The translations under genes were made by a program, and so were the position numbers. DNA of 8,525 nucleotides. It comes from an uncultured Paracoccaceae bacterium (lineage in GTDB: Bacteria > Pseudomonadota > Alphaproteobacteria > Rhodobacterales > Rhodobacteraceae). Below, piece after piece: positions 1-6,521 of the stretch; positions within the stretch are counted from its first letter, which is position 1; each line of letters begins with the position of its first letter. The stretch spans positions 1-8,525 of the forward strand of contig CALFSV010000253.1 in assembly GCA_937916485.1 (NCBI GenBank), given 5' to 3'. The notes below the pieces were generated by a model, which ran no database searches, was not told where the DNA came from, and saw only the letters and a list, made by a program, of their open reading frames with translations.

Positions 1-547
1 GGGATGGAACAACTAAGGGCTGATCCGCAGCCTCTGGTCCTGCCTTCAGGGCCTGCACGTCAACCGTCAGGCGATCGTAGGTACGGGCGGCCTGCCCAAC
101 CTGCTTTAGGGACACGTCAGCCAAGCCCTTGGCGCGCATATAGTTGTTCACAAGGGCCAATTTCTCGTCCGGCCCCTCCAAGCAATTTGCAAGGCCGAGA
201 TAGAGGTCCAAGCATGCGTCAGACGCCAGATGCTCATTCAGAATTGCCTGAGCTCGCTCGCCCTTGCCGAGATTCAGATGGGCTTCAGCCGCCAAAATCG
301 TAGCAGCGCGCCGATAGGCCTCATCGGCATCCGCAGTCAGGGCCAACTCAAGGGAATCAAGCGCGGCTTGATGGTCCAATGCCCCCCCCGCCGCCAAGCC
401 CAAAAAGGCCAACTCCCGAGCCGCCAGCGCCCGGCGTCTTGGGGTGCTAAAGTCTTGGGCAAGCTTGGTTAAATCAGCGGTTGCCCGATCTCTGAAACCA
501 AGCTCAAGCAATAACTTGCGGTATCTCGTGATTGAATACGAACGCAT
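1..547 (-). CDS. Probable family 2 glycosyltransferase, N-terminal helical-repeat region (partial, runs off left edge)
   Basis: The minus strand is open from an ATG at 547 to the window edge, giving 182 codons without a stop. The start is supported by an AAGGA ribosome binding site (plus-strand 554-558) six bases upstream. The visible protein begins MRSYSITRYRKLLLELGFR and is almost entirely alpha-helical and Ala/Leu/Glu-rich. Helix pairs resembling TPR units lie at about residues 35-125. After them come YDRLTVD and, at the edge, DQPLVVPS. This pattern, helical repeats followed by a linker and a LV-V-P strand, matches proteins in which a GT-A glycosyltransferase domain follows an N-terminal helical region. 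The catalytic domain lies outside the window, so the enzymatic call is inference; a plain TPR-like protein is the alternative. An eight-base poly-C run (plus-strand 382-389) lies within the gene. It is separated from the ABC permeases by IS and phage debris and reads in the same direction as them, but an operon link is unlikely. Confidence 0.6.
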   Translation of the reverse strand, partial: MRSYSITRYRKLLLELGFRDRATADLTKLAQDFSTPRRRALAARELAFLGLAAGGALDHQAALDSLELALTADADEAYRRAATILAAEAHLNLGKGERAQAILNEHLASDACLDLYLGLANCLEGPDEKLALVNNYMRAKGLADVSLKQVGQAARTYDRLTVDVQALKAGPEAADQPLVVPS

Positions 548-636
548 GTGGTATCCTTAGGGGCGCATTCGTGACCTGCCATCACAGCGGGCCAAATGTC
601 TGGAATAATTTTTGGGCAAAAGTTGGTGACGCCTGA

Positions 637-783
637 TCAAGACACAATGTGCAATATTCGGATTCTGTCGTGCAACTCAATCCCCTGGACAGTCTCCGGC
701 AGCCCGTTATTACCTTCGAACCTTCGCAATCTTTTCTGCCTTGAAATCATCAGCTTGAAGACCTTGGCCAGCCCGGCTGTACG
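637..783 (-). pseudogene. IS256-family transposase, C-terminal fragment
   Basis: About 49 codons on the minus strand, ending at a TGA at 637-639, read TAGLAKVFKLM, then SRQKRLRRFEGNNGLPETVQ, then GIELHDRI. The order VFKL, then K-R-RR-G-N-LP, then V-GI---D-I corresponds to the extreme C-terminus of one subgroup of IS256 (mutator-type) transposases, as I remember the family. The DDE catalytic core and the N-terminal part are absent, and in the upstream direction the similarity stops abruptly at about 783-790, where a phage-like fragment begins. The AT-rich stretch at 600-636 lies just past the stop, where the IS end and terminal inverted repeat would be expected, but no second copy exists in the window to confirm it. 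It is a decayed mobile-element remnant with no expected function. Confidence 0.55.
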
Positions 784-821
784 GCTATGACGATCCTTGG
801 TGCGTGGACCGAAAGCCCTGG

Positions 822-926
822 CCGCGTCGCGGGCGTCAGGCCCATTTCGGTCATGTAATGTCCCATCAGTCCCAACCACTTATTAGAGATCGTCAGCCAG
901 GGCGAAGGCTGGATGTATCTCGACGG
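822..926 (-). pseudogene. P27-type phage terminase small subunit fragment
   Basis: Minus-strand codons from 926 to 822 encode SRYIQPSPWLTISNKW followed by a helical stretch and MGLTPATR. A -HP-L or SPWL segment, an amphipathic helix and then an E-GLTP-(A/S)-R signature is the typical C-terminal half of P27-family terminase small subunits (Terminase_4), which recognise phage DNA for packaging. The frame is open on both sides only by chance: upstream it runs into the antisense of the neighbouring permease gene, and downstream the similarity ends where IS256-like sequence takes over. There is no start codon and no terminase large subunit nearby. The fragment is short, so the call depends on a motif match and could be coincidental, but the context beside an IS remnant favours a prophage relic. 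Confidence 0.4.
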
Positions 927-946
927 AATCTTCAGGAGGGGTATCG

Positions 947-1753
947 CTACGCCTCGTCCTTTTCCGCGACCGACAACGTAACCGCCTCCGTCACTCGCCG
1001 CTGAAACAGAAGGTAGATGACCACGACCGGAAGGCCCGCCATAAGCGCGGCCGCCAGGCCGCTGACGCCATAGGACCGGATTTGGGCGATACTGACCGTG
1101 ACGTTCATCATCTCGGGCTTGGTCACCGCCAGAAAGGGCCACAAAAAGGCATTCCAGGCTCCAATGAAAACGATGATCGCCAGGGCCACGGTCACCCCCC
1201 AGTTCATGGGCAGGTAGATGTTGAGAAAGATCTGCCAATGCTTGGCCCCATCAAGGAAGGCGGCCTCGCCCAGCTCTTGGGGGATGCTGTCAAAGAACTG
1301 CTTGTAAACGATCACCGCAATGGGGGCGATCAGCTGGGGCAGGATCACGCCGAGCCAGGTATTGAGAAGCCCCCATTGGTAAATCAGAAAAAAGTGGTTC
1401 ACGATCAGGGCCTGCACCGGGATCATGAAACTGCCCAGAATGCCATACCAAAGCAGCCGTCGCCCGGTGAACTCGATCTGGGAAATCGCGTAGCCACAGG
1501 TGGAGGATATGGCAATCACAATGAGAGTGACGCCGCCCGAGGTCACGATGGAATTGAGATACCAGCGCCCCAGATCAGTGTTGAACAAAACGTTGGCATA
1601 GGTGCGCAGGAACCCGGCCGTGGCATCGGCCGGCCCTGCCGTGGCGAAGACCGCCCAAAAGATGGGAAAGGCCCAAAGCACCACCAGAACAAGGCTTACC
1701 ACCCAAAGCGCAAGGCCGCCCAAATCCCATCGTCCGCCCAACCCGCCGCTCAT
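947..1753 (-). CDS. Carbohydrate ABC transporter permease, MalG/UgpE type
   Basis: 268 residues, a normal length for an inner-membrane permease of the carbohydrate uptake (CUT1) class. Hydrophobic segments lie at about residues 11-36, 67-90, 98-123, 130-150, 186-208 and 231-250, fitting six membrane spans. The cytoplasmic EAA loop that docks on the ATPase is clear at residues 163-183 (EAAFLDGA followed by a LP-M ending). It would pair with the upstream permease to form the translocation channel. The ATG overlaps the stop of that gene by four bases (ATGA, 1750-1753), so the two are probably translationally coupled; I see no strong ribosome binding site of its own. No ATPase gene follows: within 25 bases of the stop the sequence becomes phage/IS debris. 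The substrate cannot be read from the sequence; the divergent alditol oxidase suggests a polyol or related sugar. Confidence 0.93.
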   Translation of the reverse strand: MSGGLGGRWDLGGLALWVVSLVLVVLWAFPIFWAVFATAGPADATAGFLRTYANVLFNTDLGRWYLNSIVTSGGVTLIVIAISSTCGYAISQIEFTGRRLLWYGILGSFMIPVQALIVNHFFLIYQWGLLNTWLGVILPQLIAPIAVIVYKQFFDSIPQELGEAAFLDGAKHWQIFLNIYLPMNWGVTVALAIIVFIGAWNAFLWPFLAVTKPEMMNVTVSIAQIRSYGVSGLAAALMAGLPVVVIYLLFQRRVTEAVTLSVAEKDEA

Positions 1754-2640
1754 TTAGAGCGCCTGATGCGGAGCAGTTGGAACTGAAGCACAACGAAGGC
1801 AAGGACGATGACGAAAAGGGCGACAGCAACAGCGGATGCATACCCCGCTTGATTGCGCTGGAAGGCGACCGAATAGATATAATGGACCAGCACCGTGGCC
1901 GAACGGCTGGGCGCCTGAGAGGCCATCAGGTAGACCTGATCAAACACCCTGATCTGCAGGATCAGCTGAATGGTTAGGACCAGGATAGTGATCGGCTTGA
2001 GCAACGGCCAGGTGATCCATCTCAGCTGTGCCCAGCGGCCGGCGCCATCAAGCTGGGCTGCCTCATAAAGGTCCTTGGGTATAGCGCGCAGACCTGCCAG
2101 GAAAAGCAGAACACTGAAGCCGACAGTCCACCAGATGGTCAGCACGGCCACCGAAGGCATGAACCAGGCCGCGCTGCTCCAGACCGGAATCGTGGTGCCA
2201 TTGGCTGCTTGGGCGAGACCTCCAAGCGGACTGTTGGGGCTGTCTGTCAGCAGATAGGCGATCGATGTGACGGTCGAAACCGGGAGAATATACGGGACAA
2301 AAAACACCGAAAGCACGATGGCCTGCCAATAGCTGTGCAGGCGATTGACCACCATCGCCAGCGCCAACCCCACCAGCGTGCCGGGCACAACTGTCAGGGC
2401 CACGAAATAAAGGGTGTTGCGCAATGCTGCACCAAAGCCCCTGTCGGACAACAGCTTCTCGTAATTGGCAAGCCCGACCCAAGCCCCCTGTTTAGTGAGC
2501 GCGCCGTCGGTAAAGCTGGTGGCGAGCATCTGTAGCGAGGGGTAGATGAACAGTGCCGCGTAGACGAGCACGAATGGCAGAACAAGAGGCAAAGCGGCCC
2601 GATTGTCTTTGCGGTCTCGCTGGCTGTCCATGCCGGCCAT
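1750..2640 (-). CDS. Sugar ABC transporter permease, MalF/UgpA type
   Basis: The protein is 296 residues from the ATG at 2640, or 293 from an in-frame ATG at 2631 (MDSQRDRK); both fit the family. The frame stays open upstream to 2775, but the extra 45 residues are Pro/Gly-rich and unlike a permease N-terminus, so I excluded them. Membrane segments are visible at about residues 16-36, 72-100, 106-130, 162-186, 216-232 and 266-290. The EAA loop is at 193-214 (EAAQLDGAGRWAQL, ending in WPLL), the contact site for the transporter ATPase. This is the first of two coupled permeases of a CUT1-type sugar importer. A solute-binding protein gene would normally precede it, but the 229 bases before the divergent oxidase are too short for one and show no remnant. 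Neither start has a strong ribosome binding site. Confidence 0.92.
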   Translation of the reverse strand: MAGMDSQRDRKDNRAALPLVLPFVLVYAALFIYPSLQMLATSFTDGALTKQGAWVGLANYEKLLSDRGFGAALRNTLYFVALTVVPGTLVGLALAMVVNRLHSYWQAIVLSVFFVPYILPVSTVTSIAYLLTDSPNSPLGGLAQAANGTTIPVWSSAAWFMPSVAVLTIWWTVGFSVLLFLAGLRAIPKDLYEAAQLDGAGRWAQLRWITWPLLKPITILVLTIQLILQIRVFDQVYLMASQAPSRSATVLVHYIYSVAFQRNQAGYASAVAVALFVIVLAFVVLQFQLLRIRRSK

Positions 2641-2869
2641 GTCGCCCGCTTGGCCAAAAATTGTCAATGTTGATCTCGCTTCGCAGATGCAGGGTTGGCC
2701 CCACCCCGGCCCTTGCCGTCCCACCGGTCCCATGCCCGGTGAAGTGATGCATCCCTCAAAGGCTGGCGGCGGCACCCTGTTTGGTGTTTTTGTAGTGCCA
2801 GGAGCCCACTGGCTCTCTTGCGGCGCTCGGGCGATCAGCCGCGTTTATCAAGCACGGAGGCTGACCAGC
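2641..2869. promoter_or_regulatory. Divergent intergenic region between permease and alditol oxidase genes
   Basis: This 229-base gap must hold the start signals of both divergent transcription units. On the plus strand a clear GGAGG ribosome binding site (2856-2860) sits nine bases before the oxidase ATG. On the minus strand a TTGACA hexamer is present at 2667-2662, but its spacing would place the -10 box on the permease start codon, so I do not call a promoter there. No convincing operator repeat was seen, and no regulator gene of the LacI or DeoR type adjoins the region. Confidence 0.5.
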
Positions 2870-4135
2870 ATGCGCACGAACTGGGCTGGAAACTATACAT
2901 ATCAGGCGCCCCACTTGCGGCAGGCGACGACCATAGCCGAGGCGCAGGAGATTGTGGCGGCCGCCCGCAAGGTCAGGGTTCTGGGGTCGCGGCACAGCTT
3001 TAATGGCATTGCCGATTCCGAGGAGACGCAGCTGTCGCTGGCGGCCCTGAACAAGGTACTGGCCATCGACGTTGCCAACATGCGCGTAGAGGTGGAAGGC
3101 GGCATTCGCTACGGCGATCTTGCTCCAGTGCTTGAGGAGCATGGTCTCGCGCTCGCCAACCTCGCCTCTTTGCCCCATATCTCTGTGGCCGGGGCCGTCG
3201 CGACGGCGACACATGGCTCGGGGTCGGACACAGGCAATCTGGCCACAGCGGTCGTGGCGATGGACATCATCACCGCCAGCGGCGAGATCGCCCGCTTGTC
3301 GCGCGATGCGGATGGCGACACATTTGCCGGCGCAGTGGTCAATCTCGGAGCGCTCGGCGCAGTCGCGCGGATGACACTTGAGGTCGAGCCCACATATGAG
3401 GTTCGCCAGGATGTCTATACCGGCCTGTCCCATGACGTACTGGCCTCCGATTTCGACGCCATCTTCGGAGCGGCAAAAAGCGTCAGCGTCTTTACCGACT
3501 GGCGCGGCGCAACAACACAGGCCGTCTGGCTCAAGCAGGTGGTGGATGCCAAGTCTGGCCAAGGGGCCGCCCGTGCCGAATTCTTCGGCGCTCGTGCCGC
3601 TACGAAAAACCAGCATCCATTACCGGGTGGAGACGCGACGGTTTGCACCCCGCAATTGGGCGTGCCTGGCGCATGGCACGAGCGGCTGCCGCATTTCAGA
3701 ATGGCGTTCACGCCCAGCAACGGGGCAGAGATTCAGGCCGAATACTTCCTGCCGCGCGACACAGCCGCCCGCACCATCGCCGCCATGCGGCAGCACGGCG
3801 ACCGTCTGGCCCCCATCCTGATGATCTCAGAGCTGCGAACGATTGCCGCCGATAACCTTTGGCTGAGCCCTGCCCATCGCGGCCCTTGTCTGGCCATGCA
3901 CTTCACCTTCAAGCGCGATTGGGAAGCCATCCAAACCGTTTTGCCCGCCATCGAAGCCACTCTTTCCCCGCTTGGCGCAGTGCCACACTGGGGCAAGGTG
4001 ACAACGATGCCGCCTGCGGCGGTGATGCGGGCCTATGGACGTCTGGGCGATTTCCGAGACCTGGCCCTGGCGCAGGACGAGCCGGGCAAATTCCGCAACA
4101 GCTTTGTGGAGCGCTTTGTCTTTGGTGAGGTTTGA
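2870..4135 (+). CDS. FAD-dependent alditol (sugar alcohol) oxidase
   Basis: 421 residues, close to Streptomyces AldO (418). Family enzymes oxidise the terminal hydroxyl of alditols such as xylitol or sorbitol to the aldose, passing electrons to O2 and making H2O2; a cytoplasmic site is likely because no signal peptide is seen. The N-terminal FAD-binding (PCMH-type) domain has GSRHSFN at residues 39-45; H42 matches the histidine that covalently links FAD in AldO. HISVAGAVATATHGSG (103-118) is the second flavin motif, with S105 at the AldO Ser106 position. The C-terminal domain has ELR (E321, R323), T346 and HWGK (K376), each one residue beyond AldO Glu320, Arg322, Thr345 and Lys375. The start at 2870 is chosen for its GGAGG at nine bases and the WAGNYTY opening; the frame is open to 2603 but that extension is not family-like. 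It is divergent from sugar-type permeases, which suggests joint polyol use. The exact substrate is inference. Confidence 0.93.
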   Translation: MRTNWAGNYTYQAPHLRQATTIAEAQEIVAAARKVRVLGSRHSFNGIADSEETQLSLAALNKVLAIDVANMRVEVEGGIRYGDLAPVLEEHGLALANLASLPHISVAGAVATATHGSGSDTGNLATAVVAMDIITASGEIARLSRDADGDTFAGAVVNLGALGAVARMTLEVEPTYEVRQDVYTGLSHDVLASDFDAIFGAAKSVSVFTDWRGATTQAVWLKQVVDAKSGQGAARAEFFGARAATKNQHPLPGGDATVCTPQLGVPGAWHERLPHFRMAFTPSNGAEIQAEYFLPRDTAARTIAAMRQHGDRLAPILMISELRTIAADNLWLSPAHRGPCLAMHFTFKRDWEAIQTVLPAIEATLSPLGAVPHWGKVTTMPPAAVMRAYGRLGDFRDLALAQDEPGKFRNSFVERFVFGEV

Positions 4136-4160
4136 CACATCCCGTCCCAAGCACGCGACA

Positions 4161-4180
4161 GCTTGGTCAGTGGACCAAGC
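4161..4180. terminator. Perfect 8-bp hairpin after the alditol oxidase gene
   Basis: GCTTGGTC (4161-4168), a four-base AGTG loop and GACCAAGC (4173-4180) form a perfect stem 25 bases past the oxidase stop. CCCTTCTCGTT follows, which is only weakly U-rich. The position in the 233-base gap between two convergent genes suits a transcription terminator. The weak T tract means it could instead be an mRNA-stabilising hairpin. I see nothing else recognisable between 4181 and 4368. Confidence 0.5.
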
Positions 4181-4368
4181 CCCTTCTCGTTCACCCCGTC
4201 AGGCGAGTGACCGAGTTTTGCAGGGCTCATCCAAGCGCCAATATCTCATCTCGCCGATGGAACGCTTGACTGCCTTGTGCCGCTTTCAGGCGCTCGCCCT
4301 CGTCCGCCTCCGGCTGCGGAGATCGCTCATGCGCGACCGCCCGCAGAGGTGGCACCATTGTACCGTCG

Positions 4369-5367
4369 CTATTGGCCGACCTGACCCGCCGTTTTTCGCA
4401 GGTCGCTCGGCGACGATCCGGTCCAACGGCGAAAGCTCCTGAAGAAGCTGTTGGGATCGCTATAAGCCAGCAAGTGAGAGATTTCTTCAATCGCCAGCGT
4501 ACTCTTGGTCAGGTATCGCAGCGCAAGGTCTTTGCGGGTCTTGTCGAGGATCTTCTGGAACGTTGTCATTTCGTTGCGCAAGCGCCGCTGCAGCGTGCTG
4601 CGGCTGACCCCCAGCTCTGCGCACACAGAGCCCACGTCGGAACGTCCCAAAGGCAGTTGCGTCAGAAGCGCGCTGACGACTTTGGAGGCCATGTCGCTGG
4701 CGCGGGCACGCGCAGCGAGTTGGCGCTCTAGATCCTGTTCCATGGCGTGCCACAGCCCTTGGGCTTCGGACAGAAATGGCGCGGCTGCATCGGCAAGCGT
4801 GAAACTCAGCGTCGCCTTTTCACCGTATCCTGGGATTATCCCGAGATGCCGAGCCAGCGTATGGCGCACCTCTTCTGGGGCCCTAAGCGTCGCCATTGTC
4901 GGGATTATTGATCGCGCCGTCATCAGCCGTGCTTTTTCGACAATAAATGCGAGATAAAGCGCCAACATGGAGGCGGGCAGCTCCAGATCAGGCGCGATGC
5001 TATCGTATTCGACCGTCAGTTTTTCGTCATCTCGGAAAACGTGCATCCTGGTCGGTCCGATCAGACGCTTGTACCGGGTGATCCGGCGCAAGCCTTGTTC
5101 CAGGTCTGGCGCACATTCAAGCGCCAGAAACACAGGTACAAGCGGACCACGTGCAATGGCGATACCCAGCTGGCTGGGCAAATCCTCGCGCCCGGCCAGA
5201 CGGACCGTCGCGTCCCACGCGGCCAGGTATTGTGCGGCCGTCACGCCAAGCGCGGCCTGCTTGGGATCAAGATCGCCAAGACCCGCCTGCCGCAGCATCT
5301 CTGTCGGATCGACCCCCAACATGCGGCAAGCGTTCAACCCGAGCGCGAGCGGATATGTTTCCTGCAT
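4369..5367 (-). CDS. AraC-family transcriptional regulator with N-terminal Arabinose_bd-type ligand domain
   Basis: 332 residues from the ATG at 5367, which has AGGTGA just upstream; a GTG at 5376 in the same frame would add three residues. The length fits the AraC subgroup with a roughly 200-residue N-terminal sensor domain (Arabinose_bd type, PF12625), seen here as LGLNACRMLGVDPTEML at residues 10-26 and the following helical and mixed region. The C-terminal DNA-binding domain has both helix-turn-helix units: SVCAELGVSRSTLQRRL at about 247-263, and the region from IEEIS to FFRSFRRWTGSSPSDLR at about 293-324, the AraC signature. It is divergent from the alpha/beta-hydrolase, and the gap between them carries inverted repeats, so it probably activates that operon in response to its substrate. 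Ligand identity is unknown. It converges with the alditol oxidase and is unlikely to be its operon partner, although control of that gene cannot be excluded. Confidence 0.92.
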   Translation of the reverse strand: MQETYPLALGLNACRMLGVDPTEMLRQAGLGDLDPKQAALGVTAAQYLAAWDATVRLAGREDLPSQLGIAIARGPLVPVFLALECAPDLEQGLRRITRYKRLIGPTRMHVFRDDEKLTVEYDSIAPDLELPASMLALYLAFIVEKARLMTARSIIPTMATLRAPEEVRHTLARHLGIIPGYGEKATLSFTLADAAAPFLSEAQGLWHAMEQDLERQLAARARASDMASKVVSALLTQLPLGRSDVGSVCAELGVSRSTLQRRLRNEMTTFQKILDKTRKDLALRYLTKSTLAIEEISHLLAYSDPNSFFRSFRRWTGSSPSDLRKTAGQVGQ

Positions 5368-5424
5368 TGTCGTCACCTAATCAACCGGTGGTCCATTCTC
5401 ACTCGTTCTTGTCAAATCATGCTG

Positions 5425-5441
5425 CTTGCAAACTCTGCAAG
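5425..5441. promoter_or_regulatory. Inverted repeat CTTGCA-N5-TGCAAG, candidate operator
   Basis: A perfect 6-bp inverted repeat with a five-base spacer lies 58 bases upstream of the AraC-family start and about 100 bases upstream of the hydrolase start. It is one of two dyads in this divergent gap and is placed where a regulator could control either direction. AraC proteins more often bind direct repeats, so the assignment to the neighbouring regulator is inference. Confidence 0.4.
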
Positions 5442-5452
5442 TTGATTGGTGC

Positions 5453-5484
5453 AACATGCATGCGTTTGACCGCATCTGCATGTT
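5453..5484. promoter_or_regulatory. Long imperfect palindrome AACATGCATGCG / CGCA-TC-TGCATGTT, candidate operator or leader hairpin
   Basis: AACATGCA (5453-5460) pairs perfectly with TGCATGTT (5477-5484). The next bases TGCG (5461-5464) pair with CGCA (5471-5474), giving 12 paired positions interrupted by a two-base bulge (TC) around a TTTGAC loop. GGT at 5448-5450 and ACC at 5488-5490 could extend the symmetry. It lies 60-90 bases before the hydrolase ATG in the gap shared with the AraC-family gene. It may be an operator, or a hairpin in the hydrolase leader RNA if transcription starts upstream. No confident -35/-10 pair was found in this gap. Confidence 0.5.
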
Positions 5485-5543
5485 CATACCCTTCGCGGCT
5501 GGGCCTAGCCTCACCTCAACGCAGCGGGGCCGGATCCGGACAT

Positions 5544-6413
5544 ATGAAATTCGAGATGACAAACATCGGCGGCATCAAGATCCGCTACGCGGCCAGCCGA
5601 AACGAAGGTAAGCCACAACTGTTGCTGACCTCGCCGCAACCCATGAGCGTTCTGACCTACCGCAACTGGTGGGATCGGCTTACTCAGAGCTTTGACGTGG
5701 TGGCGGTGGATCTACCCAACCACGGCGGCTCCGATCCCGCGCGGCATGTAACGTCCGTCAGCCAGCACGCGGTGTTTCTGGGCAATATCCTGGACGAATT
5801 CGAGCTGTCGCACCCACATGCCGTTGGGCCCGATATCGGCACACCGACCTTGATGCGGTTCATGGCGGACAACCCGGGTCGGATCAAATCGGCTACCGTG
5901 GGCGATGCTGGCGCGGTCGGAAAGGTGGAAGGATCGCCTCTGTTCCGGGCGCTTGTCTATTCGCGCCTTGTGCAATGGTCGACTCTCTCTGCCGGTGGCC
6001 CCATTGGCGGGCGCCTCTATTGCGCTGCCGCGAACAGCATAGGCTACCGCCTCAGCAAACCGTCGCCGGAGGCAAAGGCGGACTACCTCGCGGGTTCTAC
6101 ACGCTTTGCCAAACTGCGAGGGCAAGTGGGGTTTCTGGGCAGCTACCCGCGGGAAACACCTGCGCTGGAACGCGATGTCACCCGGATCGAAGCCCCGGTG
6201 CAGGTGCTGCATGGCGAGTACGATACGTTTGTGTCCATGACCAATTCACAGCGGCTGGCAGATCTTCTGCCCAACAGCAGGTTCGCTGTCGTCCCCGGTA
6301 CGGCGCATTATGCATGGGAAGACAACCCTTCGGATTACCTCAACAAGGTCCTGAGCTTTATCGAAGAAGTTGAGGCAAACGCATCTCCTGCAGTTAAGTC
6401 CCGAACCTCGTAA
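5544..6413 (+). CDS. Alpha/beta-hydrolase with Asp at the nucleophile position
   Basis: 289 residues with a full alpha/beta-hydrolase fold and no signal peptide. The strand AVDLPNHGGSD is at 54-64, and the nucleophile elbow is HPHAVGPDIGT (90-100), where D97 replaces the usual Ser. The acid candidate is D227 in GEYDTF and the base H255 in PGTAHYAWED; the region of about 125-205 forms the cap. An Asp nucleophile is typical of haloalkane or fluoroacetate dehalogenases and epoxide hydrolases, but the PH-VGPD-GT signature resembles a separate, uncharacterised hydrolase group. The usual HG oxyanion motif is replaced by TSPQP (29-33). The start is chosen because MKFEMTNIGGIKIRYA matches the expected first strand; an in-frame ATG at 5460 would add 28 low-complexity residues. 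The ribosome binding site is weak. It is the first gene divergent from the AraC-family regulator, and the isochorismatase-like gene follows 108 bases later. Substrate unknown. Confidence 0.88.
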   Translation: MKFEMTNIGGIKIRYAASRNEGKPQLLLTSPQPMSVLTYRNWWDRLTQSFDVVAVDLPNHGGSDPARHVTSVSQHAVFLGNILDEFELSHPHAVGPDIGTPTLMRFMADNPGRIKSATVGDAGAVGKVEGSPLFRALVYSRLVQWSTLSAGGPIGGRLYCAAANSIGYRLSKPSPEAKADYLAGSTRFAKLRGQVGFLGSYPRETPALERDVTRIEAPVQVLHGEYDTFVSMTNSQRLADLLPNSRFAVVPGTAHYAWEDNPSDYLNKVLSFIEEVEANASPAVKSRTS

Positions 6414-6521
6414 GGGCCGAGGAAAATAGGATGGCTTGATTATCGGGACCTTATCGTCCGCACGATGCGGCGATTTCACGAAATGCGCACGATCCCCGAC
6501 AACAACTCAAAGGAACGATCA

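Noticed and set aside
1082..1786. Plus-strand open frame of 234 codons over the second permease
   Set aside because: It is antisense to the permease; the Gly/His/Gln-rich composition is a mirror of hydrophobic codons, with no domain signature.
2641..2775. N-terminal extension of the first permease to 2775
   Set aside because: The additional residues are Pro/Gly-rich with no membrane or signal character, and permeases of this type start just before the first membrane segment.
2603..2869. N-terminal extension of the alditol oxidase frame to an ATG at 2603
   Set aside because: The extra 89 residues overlap the divergent permease start and do not look like the family; the GGAGG site and typical opening fix the start at 2870.
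2756..3616. Long minus-strand open frame (286 codons) opposite the alditol oxidase
   Set aside because: It lies wholly antisense to a well-supported enzyme, is rich in Arg/Cys/His as antisense frames of GC-rich genes are, and resembles no family.
4035..4442. Plus-strand open frame across the oxidase end, the gap and the AraC gene end
   Set aside because: It overlaps two supported genes in other frames and has an Arg/Ser-rich composition without any recognised motif.
5151..5543. Upstream extension of the hydrolase frame into the AraC gene
   Set aside because: The first 100 or so codons are antisense to the regulator, and the fold begins at MKFEMTNIGG at 5544.
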